Shown: positions 44,878 through 53,701 of the stretch, piece after piece
Layout of the letters: each line of letters starts with the position of its first letter
Numbering within the stretch: the stretch's first letter is position 1
Assembly (NCBI GenBank): GCA_934621505.1
Contig: CAKTUU010000007.1
Location: forward strand, 1-64,000
Direction of reading: 5' to 3'
DNA: 64,000 nt
Source: an uncultured Clostridia bacterium
GTDB lineage: Bacteria; Bacillota; Clostridia; Christensenellales; Aristaeellaceae
Notes under the pieces: generated by a model
Told to the model about the DNA's origin: nothing
Databases searched by the model: none
What the model saw: only the letters and a program-made list of their open reading frames with translations
Made by a program: the position numbers and the translations under genes

Positions 44878-45175
44878 CGTCATCGCCATACAGGGCTTCT
44901 TTATTGGTAATGACAAAATGCAGTTCATCCGGCATCATATAGCCGTACAGGGTGCGGGCCTGATTTTCGATGAACGCATCGGTGCCCACCGTATCCAGAG
45001 TATTTTTCAGTTCCGTCCGCTGATCCTTCAAAGCTGCCAGACGCAGGCTGCTGCTCTCATAGGTATCGTTCAGTTCCGCGACCGTCTGGCTCAAATTGCC
45101 GCTATACCAGAAAAACACAGCCAAAATACATGCGGATACTGCAATCAGTACCCAAATGTTCATGGTCTTGCGCAT
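44861..45175 (-). CDS. divIC: Septum formation initiator DivIC/FtsB family
   Basis: The 104-residue bitopic protein has a membrane helix (about 8-25), a coiled coil (about 30-60) and the conserved ENQARTLYGYMMPDELHF segment. The family joins FtsL and DivIB in the divisome. The ATG at 45175 is better spaced from AGG than the TTG at 45184. Its place after yabP-yabQ is the conserved Bacillus order. Confidence 0.9.
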   Translation of the reverse strand: MRKTMNIWVLIAVSACILAVFFWYSGNLSQTVAELNDTYESSSLRLAALKDQRTELKNTLDTVGTDAFIENQARTLYGYMMPDELHFVITNKEALYGDDEIPLQ

Positions 45176-45199
45176 AGAGGACAACCTGCCTTTACAGTG

Positions 45200-45541
45200 T
45201 TATGGGTTGATATGTTCGACGAGTCCGTCGTTTTTCCTGCCATGTGAAACGTCTTTTTCTCTTTTTTTCTTCCGTCTGTTCCGAAAAAAACCGCAGATAT
45301 AAGTGTACAGCCAAAAGCCGATCATCAGGGCCAGCAGCTGATACAGGTGCGCGCCGTCTGCACCCCGGTAAAGGTTGTAGCCAAAATAGGCCAGCCCTGC
45401 GGCAAGAAGCAAAAGCACGTCCCACAGCGGTCCCCAGCGCCTGGCCCTGGCGGACAGGTTTAACAGCAGCGCCAGCGCCGCCCCGGCGGGAACGGTGGTT
45501 AAAAACAGGGCCGCCTGACGGTCGGTTTCAAAAAACAGCAT
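45200..45541 (-). CDS. yabQ: Spore cortex biosynthesis protein YabQ
   Basis: The 113-residue membrane protein starts MLFFETDRQAALFLTTVPAG and has three or so helices and a Lys/Arg-rich tail. YabQ is needed for the spore cortex and lies in the outer forespore membrane. The start overlaps the yabP stop (TGATG). Confidence 0.88.
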   Translation of the reverse strand: MLFFETDRQAALFLTTVPAGAALALLLNLSARARRWGPLWDVLLLLAAGLAYFGYNLYRGADGAHLYQLLALMIGFWLYTYICGFFRNRRKKKREKDVSHGRKNDGLVEHINP

Positions 45542-45828
45542 CAGGAATTTTCCTTCTTCCAAAACGCCAGACGACGAATCTGTCTTTTGGGCGTTTCATA
45601 AACGACACTGTCCACATGGCCATCCACAAACAGCTTTCCTTCCTCCAGCAGCAGCCGGGCGATATGCAGGTCACGACCATTCAGAATCAGCATACAGGAA
45701 TCCAGCTTCAGCACAATCTCTGTTTCATGAAAGCTGCACACATCGGACACGCCGGTAATGACGGTATGCCGCCGCTTGTCGATTTGCAGCGAATGATTGG
45801 TGCTTTCCACAGCAGGCGCGTTGTTCAT
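45541..45828 (-). CDS. yabP: Sporulation protein YabP
   Basis: The 95-residue protein of the YabP/YqfC family has HTVITGVSDVCSFHETEIVLKL and LHIARLLLEEGKLFVDGHVDSVVYE. It works with the spore coat/cortex programme under SigE in Bacillus. AGGGGG fits the ATG at 45828; an ATG six bases earlier is too close. No clear SigE promoter is seen. Confidence 0.9.
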   Translation of the reverse strand: MNNAPAVESTNHSLQIDKRRHTVITGVSDVCSFHETEIVLKLDSCMLILNGRDLHIARLLLEEGKLFVDGHVDSVVYETPKRQIRRLAFWKKENS

Positions 45829-45882
45829 AGCCATTCCCCCTTTTTGCCAGACTATGCCTGCGAACGGCAAAAAAGAAGGGAC

Positions 45883-45911
45883 TTGACAGAAACGCCTTCT
45901 TGCTCTATTAT
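45883..45911 (+). promoter_or_regulatory. bioY promoter
   Basis: Consensus TTGACA (45883-45888) and TATTAT (45906-45911) with a 17-base spacer; the palindromic operator starts at the next base. Confidence 0.85.
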
Positions 45912-45943
45912 GCGTATACCAAATAAAAATATTTGGTATACGC
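45912..45943. promoter_or_regulatory. 32-base perfect palindrome, candidate BirA operator
   Basis: Two perfect 14-base arms (45912-45925 and 45930-45943) flank AAAA. The core half-sites GTATACC (45914-45920) and GGTATAC (45935-45941) are 14 bases apart, the same spacing as known BirA operators (GTTAACC-N14-GGTTAAC type). It covers the transcription start and ends directly at the ribosome site of bioY, fitting repression of biotin uptake. Confidence 0.6.
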
Positions 45944-45958
45944 AAGGAGGAATATTTG

Positions 45959-46495
45959 ATGAAACACTCCATCCGGTCAATTTGCCATTGCGCCATTTTG
46001 TGCGCCCTGATGATCGTATCCACGCTGTTGCTGCGCTTTACCATTCCCGGAACCACGGTTATGGTAACATCCCAGTTGTTCTTCGTAGTACTGTACGGCC
46101 TTATGTTCAGGGCCCAAACCTGTGTTTTTGCCCTGGGCGCGTACCTGCTGCTGGGATTGATTGGCCTGCCTGTCTTTTCAGGCGTATGCGGACCGGCCGT
46201 TATCTTTACCCCATCCTTTGGTTATCTGGTAGGCTTTGTGGCGGCGGCGGCAGTCGCGGCCTGGCTGATGAAGCGTTTTGGCAATGCGTGGATCGCCGGC
46301 TTTGCGGGACTGGTAACCGTCTATCTGGTGGCGCTGCCCATCATTGCTCTGGTTGCCCCGGGCAAGGCGCTGGGCGCATTTTTGGGCGCGTATTGCCTGC
46401 CTTTCCTGCCTTTGGATACGGCCAAGGTCATTCTGGCGGTTCTGGTGGCGAAGGCGTTGCGCAAGCGGCTGCCCAGCTCACTGCTGATGGCTTAA
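45959..46495 (+). CDS. bioY: Biotin transporter BioY (ECF S component)
   Basis: The 178-residue polytopic protein (six helices) has LRFTIPGTTVMVTSQLFFVVLYGL, LGLIGLPVFSG and the GYLVGF motif of BioY. It binds biotin and needs the shared ECF energy module, which is not in this window. AAGGAGG at 45944-45950 supports the ATG at 45959. The 3' end overlaps proA by four bases, tail to tail. Confidence 0.92.
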   Translation: MKHSIRSICHCAILCALMIVSTLLLRFTIPGTTVMVTSQLFFVVLYGLMFRAQTCVFALGAYLLLGLIGLPVFSGVCGPAVIFTPSFGYLVGFVAAAAVAAWLMKRFGNAWIAGFAGLVTVYLVALPIIALVAPGKALGAFLGAYCLPFLPLDTAKVILAVLVAKALRKRLPSSLLMA

Positions 46496-47772
46496 AGGGG
46501 CTTATGGGTCAGGTGAATGACCCCGTCATTCAGCTCTGTCAGGGTTTGTCCGCTTCCGTACATACGATATTTATAGGTACACAGTCCTTCCATTCCCATG
46601 GGGCCGCGGGCGTGCAGCTTGCCGGTAGCGATTCCCACCTCGGCTCCAAGGCCAAACAGGAAGCCGTCGGCAAAGCGGGTGGAGCAGTTCCAGAACACGT
46701 CCGCGCTGTCCACCAGGGTCATAAACCGTTCCGCGTGCGCCTTGTCTGTTGACAAAATGGCGTCGGTGTGATGGGAGCCGTAATGGTTGATGTGGGCAAT
46801 GGCCTGCTCCATGCTGTCTACCACACGGATGGACAGCATGGCGTCCAGGTATTCCGTTTCCCAATCTTCCTCGGTGGCTGTTTCGCAGTCGATGATTCGG
46901 CGCGCGGCCTCATCGCCCCGCAGGCGGATTTTCTTTTCTTCCATTACTTTCTGGAAGGGCGGAAGAAAGGCCTGAGCCGCGTCTCTGTGAACCAGCAGCG
47001 TTTCCGCGGCGTTGCACACGGACAGGTTCTGCGCCTTGCTGTCAGCCGCTACCTTTACAGCCTGGGCAATATCGCAGGGCGAATCCACATACACATGGCA
47101 TAACCCTTCCGCATGGCCCAGCACGGGAATTTCACTGTTTTGCATGATATAGCGCACAAACGCGTTGCTGCCACGGGGAATAATCAGATCGATGTTTTCG
47201 TGCTGTCGAAGCATCTCGGTCACATCTTCCCGGGAATGCAGCAGGCCGCACCAGGAGCCGGGCAGGCCGCAGGCGTTTGTGGCCTGCATCAGCAGGTTGT
47301 ACAGCGCTTCGTTGGTACGCTCAGCCTCCCGGCCGCCCTTCAGCAGCACGGCGTTGCCGCTTTTCAGGCACAGGGAAGAAATCTGCACCAACGCGTCCGG
47401 TCGGCTTTCAAAAATAACGCCGATCACTCCAATGGGACAGACGACCCGGTACAGCTTCATACCATCGCAAATTTCCTTGGCGTATTGCACCCGGCCTAAC
47501 GGATCGGGCAAAGCCGCCAGCGCTCGCAGGCTTTCAGCCATGCGGGCGCATTTGCTTTGGGTCAGTTTCAAGCGGCTCAGCAATGGAGCGCTCAGGCTGC
47601 CTGTGGCAGCCTGTACGTCCAAAGCGTTTGCCGCCAAAATCTGTTCCTGATTTTCCTCTATTTTTTCTGCCATCAGCAGCAGGGCCTGGTTGCGGCTCTC
47701 CAGGGACGCTCCCGCCAGATCGATTGCGGCTTCCCGGGCCATTCGCGCTTGTTTTTCAATGGAAGCTTCCAT
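46492..47772 (-). CDS. proA: Glutamate-5-semialdehyde dehydrogenase
   Basis: The 426-residue NADPH enzyme reduces glutamyl-5-phosphate in proline synthesis. The catalytic cysteine is Cys253 in LSVCNAAETLLVH; VIGVIFESRPDALVQI, LIIPRGSNAFVR and GLGAEVGIATGKLHARGP are typical. GAGGAGGAG precedes the ATG. proB is not adjacent, which is unusual. Confidence 0.96.
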   Translation of the reverse strand: MEASIEKQARMAREAAIDLAGASLESRNQALLLMAEKIEENQEQILAANALDVQAATGSLSAPLLSRLKLTQSKCARMAESLRALAALPDPLGRVQYAKEICDGMKLYRVVCPIGVIGVIFESRPDALVQISSLCLKSGNAVLLKGGREAERTNEALYNLLMQATNACGLPGSWCGLLHSREDVTEMLRQHENIDLIIPRGSNAFVRYIMQNSEIPVLGHAEGLCHVYVDSPCDIAQAVKVAADSKAQNLSVCNAAETLLVHRDAAQAFLPPFQKVMEEKKIRLRGDEAARRIIDCETATEEDWETEYLDAMLSIRVVDSMEQAIAHINHYGSHHTDAILSTDKAHAERFMTLVDSADVFWNCSTRFADGFLFGLGAEVGIATGKLHARGPMGMEGLCTYKYRMYGSGQTLTELNDGVIHLTHKPL

Positions 47773-47805
47773 CGGTTCTCCTCCTCAAGTATACAGCATG
47801 CCCAC

Positions 47806-47833
47806 ATTATAACCAACTTCCCCGATTTGTCAA
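47806..47833 (-). promoter_or_regulatory. proA promoter
   Basis: On the minus strand TTGACA (47833-47828) and TATAAT (47811-47806), both perfect, are 16 bases apart, about 35 bases before the ATG. Confidence 0.85.
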
Positions 47834-47844
47834 ACCGTGCCGGC

Positions 47845-47872
47845 TTGCATCTGGGCATTTGTGTGTTATAAT
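47845..47872 (+). promoter_or_regulatory. Promoter of the sugar dehydratase operon
   Basis: TTGCAT (47845-47850) and a perfect TATAAT (47867-47872) are 16 bases apart, with TGT as extended -10. It diverges from the proA promoter. Confidence 0.7.
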
Positions 47873-47922
47873 CAATATGTATGTCCGAATTTGATTTTGC
47901 AATGCATAATGGAGGCGACGTT

Positions 47923-49857
47923 GTGTCTAAAGCCAATCCTAAAATGAATAAAACCTTCCGCACCGCCCTGTGGATGCTGGTGGATGCGCTGCTGGTAAAC
48001 CTGTCGCTGTTTTTTGCGCAGGTGGTGCGCTATTCGGCCGGTACCAATATTACCTCCTATTTTCGCATTTCCATCCGCGTCATTCCCGCAATGACGGTCA
48101 TTTTTTTGCTGGTCTTTTGGCTGTTTGGCATTTACCGCACCATGTGGCAGTACGCTTCGGCCAGCGATGTGCTGCGCATTGCTCTCGCGTCCCTGACGGC
48201 CACTTTGCTTACCTACGCTTTTTCCTTGATTGCCAATCTGTTTGTGCGTCCGCTGAATTTGTTCCGCATGCACCGCATGGTTTATCTTCTCCATTGGCTG
48301 ATTACCATCGCTTTGGTGGGTGCGTCCCGGCTGCTGTACCGCACGCTGGTGATGAAGGAACGTTTTTCTCTTTTGCGGGCCAGCACGGACAAGCTGCGCC
48401 GGGTCATGGTGATAGGTGCCGGGTGGGCGGGCGCAAGCCTGGTGCATGAAATGCAGCGCGGCCGCTATGGCAACTGCGTTCCCGTGATTGTGGTGGACGA
48501 TGACAAAACCCGTACCGGCTCCAGTCTGAGCGGCGTTCCCGTGGTACGGGGATCCGGCAATATTTTAAAGCTGGCCAGCGATTACCGCGTGGAGGAAATC
48601 ATCATCGCCATCGCCACACCCCAAAGCGATTTGAAACCCCTTATCGAAAAATGCCTGGCTACCGGCTGCCATGTGCGGCGCATGACCCTGCTGCAGGACG
48701 TGAACGGGGAAAACGCCCAGCAAAGCCAGGTGCGGGACATCAACATCAACGACCTGCTGGGCCGGCCCGAGGAGCACCTGAATATGACCCCCGTGGCGGA
48801 TTTTTTCCGGGGCAAAACCGTGCTGATTACCGGCGGCGGCGGATCCATCGGCAGCGAGCTGTGCCGCAGGCTGCTGACGCTGGAACCCAGGCAGATTATT
48901 TTGTATGACATCAGCGAAAACTACATGTACGACCTGTTCAGCGAATTGCGTCTGCAATATGGCGCTTCCCTAAAGGATAAGCTCGTTTTGTGCGTTGGCT
49001 CCATCCGGGACCAGCAGCGCATGGACGAGGTATTTGACGCATACAAGCCGCAAATTGTTTTGCACGCGGCGGCGCACAAGCATGTGCCCCTGATGGAGGA
49101 CTGCCCTGACCAGGCGGTGAAAAACAATGTGTTCGGCACCTATTTGACGGCGCAAACCGCCATCCGCCATCATGTGCAGCGCTTCGTCATGATTTCTACT
49201 GACAAGGCCGTCAATCCCACCAATGTCATGGGCGCTACCAAACGGCTGGCGGAGATGATTATCGAGGCCCTGAACAGTCAGTCGGATACCGAGTTTACCG
49301 CCGTGCGCTTTGGCAATGTTTTGGGGTCCCACGGCAGCGTGGTGCCACTGTTTGAGCGGCAGATTCGTTCCGGCGGTCCGGTAACGCTGACCCACCCGGA
49401 TATTATTCGGTACTTTATGACCATTCCGGAGGCGGCCAGCCTGGTGCTGCAGGCCGCGTCCATCGCCAAGGGCGGGGAACTGTTTGTGCTGGACATGGGG
49501 CGGCCGGTTCGCATTCAGGAACTGGCGCAGCGCATGATTCAGCTGTACGCCCCCAGGGACGACCGCAAGGTGGAGATTGTCTATACCGGCCTGAGGCCCG
49601 GCGAAAAGCTGTATGAGGAATTGCTGCTGGACGGCGAGGGCATTGCCAAAACGGAAAACGAAAAGATTTTTATCGCCCAGCCGGAGGTTATTTCTCCCGA
49701 TTTGCTAAGCCAGATGCTGGACAAGCTGCAGGCGTGCCTGGATACGGAAGGCGATATGCTGGCGTGCCTGCATGAACTGGTGCCCACCTTTCACGACCCC
49801 GACGATGTGAACAAGGCCGCGCAGGCTCAAAAGGAAACCCTGCATGAATCCGCATGA
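47923..49857 (+). CDS. UDP-GlcNAc 4,6-dehydratase-like membrane protein (CapD/PglF family)
   Basis: The 644-residue product has four N-terminal membrane helices (to about 125), a CoA-binding-like Rossmann domain (about 145-270) and an SDR domain starting LITGGGGSIGSELCRRLL, with MISTDKAVNPTNVMGATKR, where Met takes the place of the usual catalytic Tyr. Relatives make UDP-4-keto-6-deoxy-GlcNAc for bacillosamine or FucNAc-type surface glycans. GGAGG and GTG at 47923 are preferred; the ATG at 47881 lies at the predicted transcript start and lacks a site. It is not adjacent to the glycosyltransferases at 20 kb but may feed them. Confidence 0.88.
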   Translation: MSKANPKMNKTFRTALWMLVDALLVNLSLFFAQVVRYSAGTNITSYFRISIRVIPAMTVIFLLVFWLFGIYRTMWQYASASDVLRIALASLTATLLTYAFSLIANLFVRPLNLFRMHRMVYLLHWLITIALVGASRLLYRTLVMKERFSLLRASTDKLRRVMVIGAGWAGASLVHEMQRGRYGNCVPVIVVDDDKTRTGSSLSGVPVVRGSGNILKLASDYRVEEIIIAIATPQSDLKPLIEKCLATGCHVRRMTLLQDVNGENAQQSQVRDININDLLGRPEEHLNMTPVADFFRGKTVLITGGGGSIGSELCRRLLTLEPRQIILYDISENYMYDLFSELRLQYGASLKDKLVLCVGSIRDQQRMDEVFDAYKPQIVLHAAAHKHVPLMEDCPDQAVKNNVFGTYLTAQTAIRHHVQRFVMISTDKAVNPTNVMGATKRLAEMIIEALNSQSDTEFTAVRFGNVLGSHGSVVPLFERQIRSGGPVTLTHPDIIRYFMTIPEAASLVLQAASIAKGGELFVLDMGRPVRIQELAQRMIQLYAPRDDRKVEIVYTGLRPGEKLYEELLLDGEGIAKTENEKIFIAQPEVISPDLLSQMLDKLQACLDTEGDMLACLHELVPTFHDPDDVNKAAQAQKETLHESA

Positions 49858-50326
49858 GCAAATGATGCGCCTGGCGCTAAGCGAGGCGCAGGCCGCTTTT
49901 GACGAAGGCGAAATTCCCGTGGGAGCGGTGATTGTCAAAGACGGAAACGTGGTAGCCCGCGCCCACAACCTGCGGGAGCAGACCGGCGACCCCACCGCCC
50001 ACGCGGAAATTCTGGCCATTCGTCAGGCAGCCGCTTATCTGGGCAGCCGCCGCCTGACCGGCTGTACCCTGTATGTAACCCTGGAGCCCTGCCCCATGTG
50101 CGCCGGAGCCATGGTGATGGCCTGTCTGGATCGCTGCTATTTCGGCGCGAAGGACGCACGGCAGGGCTGTGTGGAAAGCGTTTACGCGCTGCCCATGGAT
50201 CCTGCCTTTTATCACCATGTGCAGTGCTGCGGCGGCCTGTTGGAGGACGATTCATCCCAATTATTGCGGCGTTTCTTTTTAGAACGGCGTTCCTTATCTC
50301 AGACGGAGGTTGAACATGAAGATTGA
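49844..50326 (+). CDS. tadA: tRNA adenosine-34 deaminase
   Basis: The 160-residue zinc enzyme makes inosine at the tRNA wobble base. Seen: His53-Ala-Glu55 and Cys83/Cys86 in EPCPMC, and the GAKDARQGCVES region. It overlaps the dehydratase gene by 14 bases and the next gene by 11. Confidence 0.94.
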   Translation: MNPHEQMMRLALSEAQAAFDEGEIPVGAVIVKDGNVVARAHNLREQTGDPTAHAEILAIRQAAAYLGSRRLTGCTLYVTLEPCPMCAGAMVMACLDRCYFGAKDARQGCVESVYALPMDPAFYHHVQCCGGLLEDDSSQLLRRFFLERRSLSQTEVEHED

Positions 50327-51122
50327 CACCATTGTAACCGATATGGACGATACCCTGCTGGACGCAAACGGCAAAATCAGCGATTACACACTGCGGGTTG
50401 TCAAGGAATGCGTGGCCCGCGGCCTTTGTTTTATTCCCGCCAGCGGGCGCACCCGGTCCAGTCTGCGACCCTTTGTAGAGCAAATGGGAACCGGCTGCCC
50501 CTATATCGGCGGCAACGGTTCGGAGATTATCGGGGCCGACCATCAGCTGCTGGAGCAGCAAACCCTGGAGGCGGAAACCGCCCGTCAAATCTGCGCTTTT
50601 TTGCGGGAACACGGTTTTTATGTCCATGTGTATCACGACGACGCTTTCTATTACGATGACGAATGCACTGCCGCGACCAATTACAAGCATTCCTCCGGAA
50701 TGCGTGGGATAGCTGTGGGCGATCTGGTTTCGTTTATTGATTTTGACACCCCCAAGGTACTCAGCGTAAGCACGCCGGAAAAGGTGCAGCAAATGATGCC
50801 CCTTTTGCAGGAGCATTTTCAGGGGCGCGTTACCTGCACCCAAAGCAAGGCGTATTTTCTGGAGGTTGTCGCGCCCGGCGCTTCCAAAGGGGGCGCTTTG
50901 CGCCGTCTGGCCCAGAGAATCGGCATTCAGCCGGAGAATACGCTGGTCTTTGGCGACAGTCTGAATGACATCAGCATGCTTCAATTTGGCCCCTATGGGG
51001 TTGCGGTAGGCAACGCCAGGCCGGTGGTGCAGCAGGCCGCATGGCAGGTGTGCCTGCCCAATACCCAGGACGGCGAGGCTCATTTTATCAACGAGCATGT
51101 TTTAGGAGGGGCCATCCGGTGA
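50316..51122 (+). CDS. Cof-type HAD phosphatase
   Basis: The 268-residue HAD-IIB hydrolase has the nucleophile motif DMDDTLLDANGKIS, PASGRT, the cap domain (about 85-190), and VFGDSLNDISML with the metal-binding Asp pair. The substrate is unknown; relatives act on sugar phosphates or flavin phosphates. GGAGG at 50305-50309 fits the ATG at 50316. It overlaps hprK by four bases (GTGA). Confidence 0.9.
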   Translation: MKIDTIVTDMDDTLLDANGKISDYTLRVVKECVARGLCFIPASGRTRSSLRPFVEQMGTGCPYIGGNGSEIIGADHQLLEQQTLEAETARQICAFLREHGFYVHVYHDDAFYYDDECTAATNYKHSSGMRGIAVGDLVSFIDFDTPKVLSVSTPEKVQQMMPLLQEHFQGRVTCTQSKAYFLEVVAPGASKGGALRRLAQRIGIQPENTLVFGDSLNDISMLQFGPYGVAVGNARPVVQQAAWQVCLPNTQDGEAHFINEHVLGGAIR

Positions 51123-52048
51123 TCAGCATTGCGGATTTTGTCAAAACCCTGGATTTGGAATGTCTGACCAAAACCACCCGCACGGAAATGAACATCAATG
51201 TGACGGACATCAACCGTCCCGGAATGCAGTTTTGCGGTTTCTACGAGTATTTTGCCTACGAGCGCACCCAGGTGATCGGCAAGGTGGAAATGACCTATCT
51301 GGAATCGCTGGATCCTGAAAAGCGCCGTGAAATTTTGGAAACCTACATGAGCTATCCCCTGCCCTGCATCATCATCAGCTGGGGAATGAACCCGCCGGCT
51401 GATTTGCTGGAGCTGGCCCGGGCACAGGATATTCCGGTGTTTCAAAGCAAGCTGAAAACCACCAAGGTTTCCTTGCAGCTGATTATGTATCTGAACCGGG
51501 TACTGGCTCCCCACGTTACCCGTCACGGCGTTTTGGTGGATGTATACGGCGTGGGCATTTTGATTACCGGCGAAAGCGGCGTTGGCAAAAGCGAGGCGGC
51601 CCTGGAGCTGGTAAAGCGCGGGCATCAGCTGGCGGCGGACGATGTGGTGGATATCTGCCGGGTGTCAGACGACCGGCTGGTAGGCGAATCGCCGGAAATG
51701 GTGCGCCATTTTATGGAGATTCGCGGAATCGGCATCATCGATATTCGGGCCATGTACGGCGTTGGTTCGGTTATCCTGAGCAAGTCCATCGACATGGTCA
51801 TTCACATGGAAAAGTGGGATTCCAACAAGGAATATGACCGGCTTGGCCTGACGGAGGAAACTGTCAGCATTTTGGGCGTTAAGGTTCCCTACCAGATTAT
51901 GCCGGTCAAACCGGGCCGCAACCTGGCCATTATCATTGAAGTGGCCGCGCGCAATCTAAGCCTGAAACGCATGGGCTACAGTGCCGCCCACGAGCTGGAC
52001 CGCCGCCTGAACGAACTGATTGCCCACAGCGACAGCCGTCAGGCGTAA
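51119..52048 (+). CDS. hprK: HPr kinase/phosphorylase
   Basis: The 309-residue enzyme phosphorylates Ser46 of HPr for carbon catabolite control. Seen: Walker A GESGVGKS (151-158), LAADDVVDI and the signature MEIRGIGIIDIRAMYG. The GTG at 51119 follows AGGAGGG. The N-terminal domain (1-130) is complete. lgt, a frequent neighbour, is absent. Confidence 0.95.
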   Translation: MISIADFVKTLDLECLTKTTRTEMNINVTDINRPGMQFCGFYEYFAYERTQVIGKVEMTYLESLDPEKRREILETYMSYPLPCIIISWGMNPPADLLELARAQDIPVFQSKLKTTKVSLQLIMYLNRVLAPHVTRHGVLVDVYGVGILITGESGVGKSEAALELVKRGHQLAADDVVDICRVSDDRLVGESPEMVRHFMEIRGIGIIDIRAMYGVGSVILSKSIDMVIHMEKWDSNKEYDRLGLTEETVSILGVKVPYQIMPVKPGRNLAIIIEVAARNLSLKRMGYSAAHELDRRLNELIAHSDSRQA

Positions 52049-52056
52049 GAATGGCC

Positions 52057-52086
52057 TTGCATCTTTAAGACCATTTGATGTATGAT
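52057..52086 (+). promoter_or_regulatory. asnS promoter
   Basis: TTGCAT (52057-52062) and TATGAT (52081-52086) are 18 bases apart. The 60-base leader holds a small hairpin (CAGCGG and CCGCTG) but no T-box element. Confidence 0.6.
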
Positions 52087-52156
52087 GAACGGGTACAGCA
52101 TTTTTTGCCATAATCAGCGGCAGTTAACCGCTGCAAGATGAAGGAGGGCATATCCT

Positions 52157-53551
52157 ATGGCGGATATGAAGATTCGGGAACTCTATCACGCAAAGCTGGA
52201 ACAGGATATCCAGGAATGCAGCGTCTCCGGCTGGGTGCGCACGGTGCGCGACAGCAAGGCTTTTGGCTTTATTGAAGTGAACGACGGCACCTTCTTCAAA
52301 AATTTACAGATTGTGCTGGAGGACGGGCTGACCGATAACTTTGCAGAAGCGGTCAAGATTACCCTGGGCAGCGCCATCCGTGCGACAGGCAAGCTGGTGC
52401 TGACCCCCAATATGAAGCAGCCCTTTGAACTGAAGGCCACCCATGTGGAGGTACTGGGCATGTGCTCCCCGGATTATCCGCTGCAAAAAAAGCGCCATTC
52501 CTTTGAATTTTTGCGCACCATCGCCCACCTGCGCCCCCGCACCAACACCTTCTACGCCGTGTTCCGCATCCGCTCTCTGGCGGCGCAGCTGCTGCACGCT
52601 TTCTTTGCGGGGCGGGGCTTTGTGTATGTGCATACCCCCATTATTACCACCAGCGATTGCGAAGGCGCGGGCGAAATGTTCCAGACCACGACCCTGCCTT
52701 TGGAGAATGTGCCGAAGCTGGCGGACGGAACGGTGGATTACAGTCAGGATTTCTTTGGCAAGCAGGCGAACCTGACCGTCAGCGGTCAGTTGAACGTGGA
52801 AACCTTCTGTATGGCCTTCCGCAATGTGTATACCTTTGGCCCCACCTTCCGGGCGGAAAAAAGCTATACGCCCCGTCACGCCGCGGAGTTCTGGATGGTA
52901 GAGCCGGAAATTGCCTTCGCGGACCTGTTTGACGACATGGAGCTGGCCGAGGATATGCTGAAATATGTCATCAGCCACATTCTGGCCGAAGCGCCGGAAG
53001 AAATGACGTTCCTGGACAGCTTTGTGGAGAAGGGGCTGATCGACCGGCTGACCAAGCTGGTCAACAGCGATTTTGCCCGCTGCTCCTATACGGATGCGGT
53101 TGACATTCTGCAAAAGAGCGGCCAGAAGTTTGACTATCCCGTTGCCTGGGGCATTGATTTGCAGACGGAGCATGAGCGCTACCTGAGCGAAAAGCATTTT
53201 GGCAAGCCGGTATTTGTGTATGACTATCCAAAGGAAATCAAGGCTTTCTACATGCGCCTGAACGACGATGGCAAAACGGTGGCCGCAGCGGATTTGCTGG
53301 TTCCCGGCGTTGGCGAGCTGATTGGCGGCAGCCAGCGTGAGGAACGGCTGGATGTGCTGAAAAACCGCATTGAAGAACTGGGCATGCGCGAGGAGGATTA
53401 CGACTTCTATCTGGATACCCGCCGTTACGGCACCAATCCCCACGCCGGCTTTGGCCTTGGCTTCGAGCGGCTGATCATGTACGTCACCGGTATGCAGAAC
53501 ATTCGCGACGTACTGCCCTTCCCCCGTACCACCGGAAGCGCGGAATATTGA
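52157..53551 (+). CDS. asnS: Asparaginyl-tRNA synthetase
   Basis: The 464-residue class IIb synthetase has an N-terminal OB-fold (about 15-105), motif 2 YTFGPTFRAEKSYTPRHAAEFWM and motif 3 GFGLGFERLIMYVTGMQNIRDV. The AsnRS rather than AspRS assignment rests on the SGQLNVE and TPRHAAEFWMVEPE patterns. AAGGAGGG precedes the ATG; a terminator follows. Confidence 0.96.
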   Translation: MADMKIRELYHAKLEQDIQECSVSGWVRTVRDSKAFGFIEVNDGTFFKNLQIVLEDGLTDNFAEAVKITLGSAIRATGKLVLTPNMKQPFELKATHVEVLGMCSPDYPLQKKRHSFEFLRTIAHLRPRTNTFYAVFRIRSLAAQLLHAFFAGRGFVYVHTPIITTSDCEGAGEMFQTTTLPLENVPKLADGTVDYSQDFFGKQANLTVSGQLNVETFCMAFRNVYTFGPTFRAEKSYTPRHAAEFWMVEPEIAFADLFDDMELAEDMLKYVISHILAEAPEEMTFLDSFVEKGLIDRLTKLVNSDFARCSYTDAVDILQKSGQKFDYPVAWGIDLQTEHERYLSEKHFGKPVFVYDYPKEIKAFYMRLNDDGKTVAAADLLVPGVGELIGGSQREERLDVLKNRIEELGMREEDYDFYLDTRRYGTNPHAGFGLGFERLIMYVTGMQNIRDVLPFPRTTGSAEY

Positions 53552-53557
53552 TTTTTC

Positions 53558-53590
53558 AACGGGACGTCAAGCTGGACATCCCGTTTTCAT
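53558..53590 (+). terminator. Probable asnS terminator
   Basis: AACGGGACGTC (53558-53568) and GACATCCCGTT (53575-53585) pair with one mismatch; a short TTTTC follows. Confidence 0.6.
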
Positions 53591-53642
53591 CTGTTTCCAC
53601 AAAACGGCGTATCTTCCATGCGCTCAAACAATTTCCAATGTG

Positions 53643-53700
53643 AAAACGCCCCTTTCTGCAAACAATGGCTGCGAAACCTGTTTGGAAAGAGGCGTTTTTT
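53643..53700 (+). promoter_or_regulatory. Stem overlapping the spoIVB ribosome site
   Basis: AAAACGCCCCTTTC (53643-53656) pairs with GAAAGAGGCGTTTT (53685-53698) with at most one mismatch; a 28-base loop lies between. The right arm holds the GGAAAGAGG ribosome site and is followed by a T-run ending at the ATG. It could be a terminator-like attenuator or could mask translation. Confidence 0.45.
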
Positions 53701-53701
53701 G

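Noticed and set aside
45841..45873. TTTTTGCC and GGCAAAAA inverted repeat between yabP and bioY
   Set aside because: Arms are short with a 17-base loop and no T-run; too weak to call an operator or terminator.
46492..46752. Long plus-strand frame running from 45244 through bioY and into proA
   Set aside because: It is a shadow frame across three real genes with no ribosome site and no recognisable protein pattern.
52049..52156. Possible T-box leader of asnS
   Set aside because: No T-box sequence (UGGNACC context) or terminator/antiterminator pair is present; the leader has only a small hairpin.
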